A stretch of 64,000 nucleotides of DNA from assembly GCF_036417845.1 (NCBI RefSeq), contig NC_089994.1, positions 14,092,001-14,156,000 of the forward strand, read 5' to 3'. Origin of the DNA: Apteryx mantelli. Its lineage: Eukaryota; Chordata; Aves; Apterygiformes; Apterygidae. This document shows, piece after piece, positions 13,401 through 25,400 of this stretch. The notes under the pieces were generated by a model, which worked only from the letters and a program-made list of their open reading frames with translations, made no database searches and had not been told where the DNA came from. The translations under genes were made by a program, and so were the position numbers. The first letter of the stretch is position 1. Each line of letters starts with the position of its first letter.

Positions 13401-16400
13401 ACTAATAAATTAATAATTACAATAACAACTTACTGCAGGTCCAATTATGCCCAGATGGATGCTGGGTTCCTTTCTGTGCCAGTCTAAAACAGAACAGGAG
13501 AATATTTTTTTTTACTAATCACAAATAGTCATTTTAAATACTAATATTTAAAAAGCACACAGAATAGTCTTCTTCCTCTGAAATCAATGTAAATAGCTGC
13601 ATGAATAAAGCAGGTAGCATTAGGCAAATATTGTAATATCACTTAAAGGACTGAATACTCAGAATTAAATGATTAGCATATCTGAAAGTTAGTCTTTAGC
13701 ATTTCTGCCTCATGCAGTCTCTTATGATTCAAGGGTTATTTAACTAAGCTCAGATATTAATTTTCAATCATCTCAAGAGAACAAGACTTTATAGAATACA
13801 GTGACTGTGGCCACTAAGCCAAAATGATTCGGATTTTCCCTCCTGTGTGAAGGAACGTGTGGAAACAACTGCAACCATTACATTTAATACTTACGTTATC
13901 ATGTAAGCAAGAGAAATCTGCCATTCCTCAAATATCAGAATAGATCCCTAGCACAAGACCAGTTACTTGCTTTTAATAAACTGCATGTATTATTAACCAT
14001 TAGAAGGTGGCGAAGGTGTACATAAAAAAATAAATGGAATAGTTGAAGCTAAATTTCCAGCTTGGAACATCTGAACCTTTTACAGCCACAAGTTCAAAAC
14101 TTGGCAAAACAGTCACCCACGTGACTATGAGAAAAACTCAGCCTAGCTTACAGTACTGAGCCATAAGGATGGGTGGTAAGACTTGCTTGTAACTTTAATG
14201 GTATACCTTAGCACACATGCAAATGAGTGCACCTGCCACAGGGCAGTAAGATTAAAATCTTATTTAAAGTAGGTGAGCTCTTCTTTTGTCTTCCATTAAT
14301 ATTGTATGCAGCAGCAAAATAGTTTTGTCAACAAGTAAAAGCATCGAATATTGCTTTGATTTTAATGCTCTGTTATTCCCAGGAGGCAGGAAAAGACACA
14401 GTACAGAAATAATGTGTGGAACAGATCAATAGTTACATGAGCATTTCCTTTTTAAAATATAAATATGATATGAAGTTTTTTGCAATGAATAAAACAGCTT
14501 ATACCAAACTTACAAACAGTAAAAGAAATGCATCTGAATGAAATGCATCCAGGGACAACATAAGGATATTCAAAGAGCAGGCACCTACCAGAAAATACAT
14601 CTACTAAATAGAGAGGGTCTTTGATTCTTCGAAGTCCACATATCAGAAGAAAAATGTGTAAATTGTCCACATCTGTAGGAATGTCTGAAACAAAGTATTG
14701 TAAAAATCTGAATGCAGATAGCAAAGTTAAGCATCTTCAAAGTAAATATTTCATGCATGAGCACATACAACAGGACTTAATAACAGCAGTAATAGGGTGG
14801 ATTCTGAAAAATTCTCAGTGTTGTTCCTTTGGTTTCAGTTGGAAACAATTTCAGTAGAGTCAGTTAAATTTGGAAATTAGATTCCATAAATTTCCACCAA
14901 ATTCTGGGGGATTATTCCAGAAAGCTCAAAGTCCCTGATCCTTATTAAAGTGTATCTGGCAGACCCTGGTAGCCCTGCGCAGTTGCAAGGAAACTAACTT
15001 CAGCACTGCTCTTATTAGCAAAACCAGAAAAAAAAGCCAGTGCAGGCATAGAAGCAGATGCAAGGTCTGATAAATTTGTGATTTGAATCAAAACTCATTC
15101 TAATTAAAAAAAGAAAAATCCAGTAGCAAAACTCACAGCTTCTCAGTAGCTCTACTTACAATAGTAAGTACAATCCATTTTCAAAGCACTTTCCCTGCAT
15201 TAGGGGTCAGATCCAAAGCACAATAGGAATCATTACACCTCTTTGAAATATTAGTCTATTTTTACAGATGGAATGAATATGGACAGAGATTGAAGCCCTG
15301 TACTTAGAGTGAATCTGTACCAGAAGTGGGATTAATATTGAGGCTTTCTTGCTCTCACACCAATCCTCAAATCAATTCAATAGAGAACTTAATCATACAT
15401 ACCATTTTACAGGACACAGGAGTTTATTTTCAGAAGCAGAGAATGTGCAGGCTTTGGGAAAAAGAAGTTGGGAGCCAGTGTTCTTGGACACCAGAACCCA
15501 GCTTTGGCTGCCTGGACAACTATACAAATCAGTGCATTTCTCAATTTTCTACTCTTAATAAGAATAAATATGCATCTGCATAACAACTCTACACCTGTTT
15601 CAAGAATATTGTGAGGCTCAGTTAATCACTGTCTGTAGAGATAAGAGCTCTTGATCTGAAACACATTTTGTTGTAAAAGATCGGGTCAATGTTCAACGGC
15701 AGTGCCAGCACTGCTACAGAATAGCTAACCAGAAGTTAAATTACTGCAAAACATTTATTTTAATTCTATGAAGAAGAAATAAAAATATAAAATAATTTGG
15801 AAAAAATCTCAACATGCTTTTTTTTAATATTCAAAATATCTCTTAAATAAATTAGCAAATACAGAAAAAAAATACATTAAAAAGTTCATTTTGTAGGCTA
15901 TATTAAACAAAGAAGAAAAGACTATCTATCTGATGCATGATATTGCAGTTGCCATTGGCTCTATGACAGCACAATTAATTCAGAACATAATTCTGGAGAA
16001 GGGTCACTATGTGATGAACTTTGGTAAAGTGTGTTCATGATAAAATAATACACAAATTGCTGAATGAGCATATAGAACGCCACCATAATTTAATAAACAC
16101 AAGGAGTTGAAATTTTCATGTTTGATTTACTGCACAAATCAGTTTGCTATCCTTCACTTCGCTTGTTTATTGAGCTCATGGCAAGGATAGATGACATATA
16201 TCATCCAACACTAGGCAATTCAACAAGGCCTGTCAAACCGTTCCTCTTCAGCAGCAGGCTGACTGTGGGACATTAATGCGTGGTTCCCGCACTGGGAGGA
16301 TGCTGCACAGCTGCCAGGAGGGTGATGCTGGTGCAGGAGCTGTTGCATGATCAGAATTTCTATCTATCTCTGGGATTTAAGATTAATAAAGGAAGGATAA

Positions 16401-19400
16401 CTGCGGTGGCACCGTCACCACCTTCTGAGAACAACTGAGCTGCCTCACATAGCATCACTGAGTTGATGCAATTTATAATTAAGATCACACAAACTGACTA
16501 CCAATTTACTTTACTTCGCCATGTTGTATACAGCAGTGCTAACTTAACCGAAGGGTCTATTCCAGGCCCTGGAAGAAATAGGCCAGGAATACCCTTATAC
16601 CCCTCCTCATGTCAAGGAACTAGATTAACATGCGCTCTGTATCAAAACTCTATTGCAGGGGGAGGGGGAAATCAGAAGCATGGTGATTTACAACATTCAA
16701 GTGCTATTGCTTTTAAAATTAAAAGCCAGTTCAGGGACTTTTAAATATTCCCTGTCACAGAGTTCATTATTGAGTCAGTTTGATTTAATTTAAATAGCTT
16801 GAACTGTCAAGAGTAGCTGCAGCAGACAAGGTAAGTAATACGCTACTGTTTATTGGACCAAGAAATAATTTGTAATCTATAATACACAAACATTTGGATT
16901 GAAAAAGCCCTCTCTTCTGCTGCAATGGCCCATTAATACTGTTTTTATGCAGTGCAGCAGTGATTCCAATTCATGACCTAAACTCACACAAAACAAACTA
17001 CTAGAAAGTGTCATCAGAAGTCAGATTGCATTTTTAACTATCCATAACTCACTTTAATTTATGAACTCCCACCTACTGATGTTCAATTCTGCTATTTTAG
17101 AACTAACAATGTTAGTGCTGAAACTGCAGCCAGACAGTAGTGAGTAACCAGATTTCACTGTTCTCACCTGGAGACTATAGAATTATAATGCCCTTGATGC
17201 AACCCTAAACAACATCAACTATGTTTGAAATAACTGCTTCTTTTTATCTCTTAACATCTTTTTGTTTACATTTTATTGCTTTCAGTCTTTTCATTTTAGT
17301 AGATAGGGAGTTTAAAGTACTTTGACAATGAAAATCCCTAACAGACCGGCTCTAGTCCTGAATGCCACTCTGCTACCTGTAGAAAAAAACGTAACCCAAA
17401 AGAGAAACTGGAAATAGGCCCTACAGACAGTAGTTTTACTTTGTAGTTTGGATTTTTTTTCATTCAATTCCTGTGGCATTTAAAGGTACCCTTTCAAAGA
17501 ATCTCATGAAAAACAGTCTAATTATTTCACTAGTGAGATTAGCTAAAACAATTAACATTTATTTATGGGAAGAGCCCACCGATTTGATATTTATTTTTTT
17601 GAAAAGATATTCCCAAGCCTCAACTTTCACTGGCAGATTATCCCCTTCGTGCAACTTTACAAAACCCCACCGGTCTATTATGAAATTTTTTGCACTTTTC
17701 TCTGAACACCTGATATTAGGCACACTGGACTGTGCCATATGGCATTTCTAAAACTTGTCAGAGAAGGGCTATTCAAGGAAGGATTTACCCTGCCTCTGCC
17801 ATTCAATTTAGTGAGGCGAGAAACAGTTGTAGTTTTATTTTATTGTATGTTTTAAATCTTAGTCATCACCTAATTCATTTTTACAGCCAGACTTTCCCCA
17901 ACCCAATCCACTTAGAAACATATAAAGACATTCCTGGGAAGACTGTTACCAGAGCATCACCGCCGCTGGCTGCTGCTGGGAATACATTCACTCTGTGCCT
18001 GCTTAAGATCAGACTGAAGCAGCACTTCAGTGTGTCTCGTTAGCTTTCTGTCCACACACTGAAAATGGTTAATTTACACATCAAGACGATGCTTCCATCA
18101 GCTTTTTCCCCACCTGTTGCTTTCTCAAACCTGCTACAATCCCTGCTGTGAGGAAAAAAAAAAAAAAAACCTCTCGCCATTTGTACAAGAAAGCAATCAT
18201 TTTAGTATGCTTTGTCCTCACAAGAACACTAATAAGGGGAACACATTAACAGAATAACTGCAGCAGTGGCCCTTCACAAGCTACAGCCCTATGAGCTGTG
18301 TGAAAACTGATACTTGAAAGAAGACATCTTTTCTTTTTTTCCCTGAGCTTAAACAAGACTTTTGCTATCTGAATTTTTTGCCATAGCTCTGCCTTTCCCA
18401 GAAAGTCTACTTAATCTATAGTAAGATTTTACTGCCAAGTGTGTTTCAGTTCTGAGATAGAAATATATAAATATGGCACAATCAGCTGATTTGCACTTTT
18501 GATACATTCAGTGTGCCACTATCTTGTTCAAATGTCACGCAAACCCCCAGGCAACAGAAAACACTTGTGTCTACTTTTCCCTGTTTTTGTTAGTGTTACA
18601 AAGCAAAGATTTGAAACAGCATCGTGTGTTTGATTAGCTTCTGGCTTATGCATCTTACACTTGCTTTGCAAGGAAAACAGAAAATGGAAAGATTTGTACA
18701 TAATCATGGACAATTATAAAAAGATTGCATGGTACGAGTTGTCCGGTCATCCTTCAGAACTGCTACACACTAAATGTAAGTCTTGCCACTCCAAACAACA
18801 CCTCTGTCACTGTCAAAAATAATTGTTTAGTGTCAGTAAAAGTCGCTCCTTTAAACGTGCCTTGTCAGTACTAGTCTATGGCCCAGTTTGATTTGTTATT
18901 TTGGCCTTATCTGTAAAAAACAGCTGTGCATTAGGCATGGCCAGTCTTGAGCCTGCTTAGCAGGACACCTGTTTAGCAAGATGTGAGAGGTCAAAACAAC
19001 AAGAGTGATTGATAGGATTATGGAAACTCATTCCTCTCATCAGCATGCCAGTATGCTGTCCTGATATGCCACACAGGACCACAGGGATGGTGACAAATGA
19101 ACTGCAGGTGAGCTGAAATGAGTCAGAGCCAGTGGCAGATCAAGACTGACATGGGACCCCCGCAGGCAGGCAGAACTCCTTTTTCAGGCTAGAGCAGAAG
19201 TGGTATTATGCTGCTCCAAACTGAAACACAGCAATACAGCATAGGCTAACGTAGAGTGGAACTGCATGGTAGAAAGGGGACCAAACTACTGTGCTAGCGT
19301 ATTTGTTGACAGCATTGGAACCTGGCACAAAGTGTATTGTCTAATAGATGAAATGCGATTAATAGTCAGGACTCGTGTTCTTCTGCTGGCTGTGATTTTG

Positions 19401-22400
19401 AGTCATAGTGTGGCCTGGAGAAAGTTTCTCAGTAAATCTAGACTTACCTATCTGAACTTTTACCAATTCATCTGCAAGCAGAAATAATAATTGCTTGATA
19501 TAAAGCAATGGCCCTGGGTTTAACTTTTGGTAAACTATTTTGTGGTCTTCAGTTGAAAGACAGAACAAGAGAATGGAGTATTCTAGGAGCAGGGAAAAAC
19601 ATTTTGGTAATGCAACACTTTCATGCTGAAGCATGCAAACAAGCAGTAAGATTTCATTGGCTCCTAGTTTAATCCTTATCCAAACTTGTACAATTGTGTT
19701 TGTAACATCAAGTCTTTTTAGAGCAAAATAACAATCTTCTCTAGAAATACCGTGCTTATTAAAAAAAAAAAAGGTAAAGGAGCTTGCCTTAGATACACTA
19801 TGATAGTTTACACATGGGCCTTTTAAAATATCTTAGATGTCAAAATAGCATAACATGGAAAACAAACAGATAACATGGAAACTAGAATTTTTTCTGAAGC
19901 ATCAGTAAACACACTGTTTTTATCAGAAAGGCAAGAATAAGTAAAAATATCATCCAAACAGATTTTGAAAGAGCAGATTCATTTAACTCCATCCCTCTAG
20001 CTACAATCAGGAAAAAAGCTTAGTAATTGTGGATGTACAGTTAAAAAAAAGTTTACTGCAAATCTTTAATCTTACTGAAAAGCTGCAGGCCTCTAAGTGA
20101 ATGAGTAATAGCAAGCATTAGTTTGCTGAGAGGTAAAGTAGCAGTTTGAGTATCTTATGTGACCTATTTTCTCACCACTTGTTCAAATAGAGAAAATAAA
20201 AATATTTTTCTTATTTAAACTCTTTGCTGTGCTTTTATAGGATGTTTTCAAAATCTCTATGGAGGGGAAAAAACAAAAAAAGCAAACAACGGTATTTTTA
20301 TTCAAAGTTATTATTTTGGACCTGACTCTGCAACCCCAAAAAACAAAACTTCTTAAAACATGTTCATTCATTTATAGCTTAAAATCCAATTTGTGCTAGG
20401 GATTAAATATGTTTATCCAGTATATCAATATTGTACTTGTAGGTTATAACGTAGGATGCAAAGATTTCCCAGTAACATAAAAAACCACTGCCTACCGTCA
20501 AAACAGTTCTTATCAATAATAGGTCCAAGATAATAAAAGTTTTTAGGATTAATTTTCCAACCCCTGACTTCAAGTTCACAGCTGTGTTCTAAGGACCTTT
20601 AGAGGACAATACCAAGTCCACATGCACTTACCCATCCAAATCCTCTTCTGTTCAGAAACAAAGTCTAAGCTCTGGCGAGATAGTGAGGGTGAATTACCTT
20701 TCTCATTTTCCCTTCTATTTACTTTGAACCACAGTAGGTCTTTTATTCCTCTTGAAAATTGTTCATTTATCTGTCTCCAACACATCTGAAAGTATTAACC
20801 GATCTCCTAGAAGAAGAAATCTACAGGTCTCTTGTTGAGATTTCAGCCTCTAGGCTGGTTATTTTATTTTCTTGAGTTTGAATCATGTATAAATTTGTCC
20901 AACTCTGGCAAATATTTTTGATACTCAAAGTCTTTTAATTCTTCCTTATTCTTTATATTCATCTCTTTGTTCACACAGTGGAAATATCACACATTAACTC
21001 TTTTAGTCTCTTGGCACCAAGAGTCTGATTTCTGTTTAAGATGTTTAAACATTAATTCTACGTCTCTTTTTCAAGTCAACTGTTCAAAACAGGTTGCTCA
21101 GACAAGCCAAGTTTTCCACCGTTTGATATGCAGTGTCCAGCTTCAACATTCTGTCTTACTTTATACTGATTCTGAAATTTCTGTAATTGAAGTCACTGAT
21201 GACACAGAACGTAGCCAATTATTAGTCAAATTAGGTCTCATTTCAGCAACGTAATTAACAGATCTTAAGCATGTTCTTATGTGTTTTATGAAGTTGAGCT
21301 TTTATTCTATGAAGCAATCTGTTTCTCAGAAATTAAGGGGAAGTGGCGGAAATCCCTATATCCAAAGTGTTCAGACATATGTGAACAGCATACCGAATAT
21401 TTGCTGGAGTTTGCCGACATGTTTGTGAAGACAACAAAAGTTGAAAGAACCTGGTGACTTCCAGGGGCAGGTCACTAATCCAGAAAAATTAGACTGTAAG
21501 ATTCTCCAGCATTCCTTTTTTTGCTGTATCTCACTATTTCTAGCAGACCAGATAATAAAAGAAAGTCTGTGCTTTCAGATCTGCTGGGGAACACAGTTTA
21601 CTGCTACTGTCATATCATTATTTCTATAGTCAGCTGTATATCTGCATGAACTTTTATTACTTAATTTTTCTTATGAATATCCTTTTTTCCTGAACAGCTG
21701 TAGGAAAATACAATGCCTCTGTAAAATCCTGTCTGTGCCACGACAGGTCATGTAAACTTTTCAAGCTCTGAAATTAGCCTTGCTATGAAGCAGAAAATAT
21801 CTGAGAGTAGAAAAATCAAACACCAAAAGCATATCCCACATTTTATTTGATAGTACAGTAAGCATCTTATCCTATGATTCCATGTCACCTTCCAGGAAAT
21901 CAGTTTTCAGTCTTGTCTGTCAGGTAGATGAGCTTTCTCAGTTCATTAGCATAGACTATTAGTTATCCACCCCTTCTAATCACACGATGTCTAAGTGTTT
22001 ATTAGGGTTTACATCTTACGCGCTTCAGTCACATTCCACTGAAATCAAAAGAAAGCTTTCATCAAGGTATGAGGACATCAAGCCCGTCTCTGTGTTCTTA
22101 CATAGTTATATTCCATCCTTGAGCTAAGTTGTTAGAGAAGGTCAGTCTCAGTTTTCGCATTTACTTAGACTGTCTTGTCATTTTATGTCACTCAATTTTC
22201 TGCAAAAGCCTGAACTTTCATTGTCTCTCTGAAGTCCACAGACAGGCATCTTAAATTGCTAACAAAACTGATTATGCTGTAAATAGGTTTCTACATGACA
22301 AAGTCAGAGAAGACTATTTTGATCAGCTGGTCTGGCCTCCAGACTGATAGGCTGCAGTACTTTCCTAAATAGTCTGAGTTACTAAACAAACCGAAAAAGT

Positions 22401-25400
22401 TGTCTTGTTGAAGTCTCTGCTGAAATTTGGGCTTGGTTCAGCTTTTTGGTTTGGCTACTGTTGTTTATAGTCTCTCTCTTATAAGACAAACACTGTGAAG
22501 CTGACTACAACTACAATGCAAATTAACTTTAAAAGCTCTCTTTTTTGTAGATTTAGTCAATAAATGTTTTAACAGCCAGCCACTGAAAACACTGAAGCTA
22601 GGAGCTAAGAACAGTAACTCTAAACAAACATCACCACTGCAACTCTTAAGTCAGCTGCTGAGTCTATGAAGAATATACTAATTCCATGATTTCTGTGCTG
22701 AGATTGTATTGCACCCATAATGACGACAATAAAAACCTTTTCACAGCACTGCTTCAGTTTGTATTAGGCAATTACCATATATATTAGCCACCCAAACTAT
22801 CAAATGGAATCTAAAAAAGACTGAGTTTCCTTAACTTTTATTTTAGTACCATTCACATTTGGGGGCTGGGAAGGGGGGAAGGGTGTCTGAGCGTCTGACA
22901 GTAAAACATATTTGCCACATTCTGCCACTCTCACTTAACACTGAATCTAACATTAAATTCTTTCTGAGGCCATTCTACGGATTTACAGAGACTATTCATG
23001 TAGTGGTGTGATATTTAACATGAGTCAAATGTTAAGGCTTTTCTACGACTGAGAAATTCTATACAAAGAATATTCATATGAAGTCTATTCTATAAAAGAA
23101 TCTTGAAATTTTCTGAAGGCCCTATTTCATTTTAAAGAATAACTCGACAATGTATGGCCTGATTATCAAGGATGCTTATCACTGGCAGCTCAAATGCACT
23201 GCAATTTGCACTGTAGGTTATATGCTGTTTCTTTACAGCCAGTCCTGGAAATCCTGAATTTGACAAGTCCAAGGACACTGCTAAAGATACAGGCAAGAGT
23301 TACCTGGAGAAATATTTCCCACAAAAATCATTAATTGCCTTTAGATATGGAACAGAAATTCATGACAGAAGTTTAAAAAGAAAAAGAAAAGATAAATGTC
23401 ATGAGGTGAACCACACTGGACAGCTTTATCTGCATAAAAGCTAAGGATCTTTTTAAGCGTACTTCATTTTGTAAGCATACACTATCCAAATGGTATTCTT
23501 CTATGGAAAACTGTCTTCAATTTTTAATAGTTTTCTACTGATTGTTCCAAGTTTAATAGAATTTTAAACATTCTAAGCACTTTGAAACTGCAAATCCCAG
23601 GAAAAGCAATTCAATGGAAACTTCTAATTAGTCTGTGGTAAGCAAAAGGTAGAGCCAAAAACCTGCCTCCATATGCAATATTAAGAGAAGTGGTAATTGT
23701 AGCCTGCCACCAGAGAGGGAAATAGAGGCAAGACTGATAAGATAAATGAGATGAAACAGTCATAAAACCCAGTACTGAATAATTTGATGCCAGTTTTCAA
23801 GTTATTATTTAACAGACACAGATGTTGGAGTCATATTGCAGTTTGCTTTTCATGTGCATTTTAAATTATTTTGCACTTCTGCATTAGTATACATTAGGTA
23901 AAAAACTGTCTCTAATATACCAGATGAAATGCACTTTAGGGGGAGCTTCCCTCTCCTCAATCTGTTGACTGTTCGTTTAATCATAAAATGGTTGGACATG
24001 AGATTCAATCAACACCAGGGCTATGCTAGCAAGTGGCAAATCATTTCACTTCAGAAAATTATTAATCTTAGTGGCACTGTGCTTGTGTGCCATGATTTAC
24101 TGAGAATGAAATAACCTCACAATGCTCAATTTAAAATTAGACACTGGTTTTGAATAATGGCACACATTTACTGATGTGATAAAGCAATTGAATAGTGTGG
24201 GTTCATTTGTAACAGAGGAAACAGCTGTACTATCAGAGATCAGACCAATGAATATAATATTGAAATAATTTTTTCCCACAGTAAAATGTCTACAAATTCT
24301 TCTTGTGGGGCAAGGTGGCCATAGCAATTAAGTTATTGCCAAGATCAGGTGACTTTAAATTAGTCCACCTGCCTTAAATGCCATTACATTGGTGAAACAG
24401 AGAAAGACATTAGATCAAGACCAAATAGTGAAACATCAATACATATTTCCCTTCTTCACCTCATGTGCTCTTTTGCAAAAGACATACCCAGTTTCTATCA
24501 CACAGCTGTAAAGAACAGCATGGTCAGGTATTGGTGCTTTGGTCTAACTTACCTTCTAGGGGATATTGAACCATATATCATGACCATTTTATCTTTTCAT
24601 GCAATTCACACAGCGCAGTACACAGCTGCAATTCATACTGCAGACACCTGCAATCTGGAAGCCGCACGGGTAGTTTACTAAATAACATTTCAGAGCAGAA
24701 TTCTGAGTAGCGCTTGATATCCTACCTGAATCTAATGAGTTTTATATTTTTCATATCATTAAGCCATTTTATTATACAACTAGTTAATCCTCATATTCTA
24801 AAATTGTTTCCAGAATGACATCTATTAAGCATTAATACAGTGAATATAGCAAAAAAGTGAGTTTTACCTGCATTTTGTAGAAATCTATACCAGTCAAAAG
24901 TTTCACTGGGTGTAGTCTTAATTCCTGTGTTCAAAAAATAAAAAAATACATGTTTTACTGGTCACTGGATGGCTGAGCTACGATTCTTGAAGTATTGTCC
25001 TGAGAAAACAATGTTTCTGTCAAGCACACTGAATTCCAGATATAGCTGTTCCCATATCAAGCTTCCCAGCCAAGTTGCCTGGACACCATTTCCACAGTAT
25101 TCAGGTTGAAGAAGAACTTCTTCATGTAGTGAACACAATCATGTAGTGTATAAATTTCTTCAGTAACCCAGGGAATTATGCTCATTTACACCATGCTGAA
25201 TTTGGCCTCTTAAAAATCTATATATGAGATAATATTATGTGAGGGAGCTTATTATTCCAAAACAGAAACAGGTACAGAATTTGGTTTATTCCAATTATTC
25301 CAACAGATACTATTAAACAGATATGGTTTATTCCAGTTATTCCAAACAGACACAGCTCAGCTCATCCCCAAATCCTTACTACACGCATACCTCGTTTTAT

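Larger units (their letters stand above)
5448..13433. other. GLT1D1 intron 8
   Basis: About 8 kb, AT-rich. It contains the (TA)n(TG)n/(CA)n microsatellite near 9307, an ATT/TTC-rich tandem stretch near 10481 and an AAAAAT run near 11044. A short 'ccattgaaatcaatgg' relic lies at about 6876-6891. No exon seen. Confidence 0.8.
14685..24867. other. GLT1D1 intron 6
   Basis: The largest GLT1D1 intron in the window, about 10.2 kb. It holds a MIR-like SINE (15183-15362), a poly-A run near 18154 and an old amniote repeat relic near 23155. No exon seen. Confidence 0.8.
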
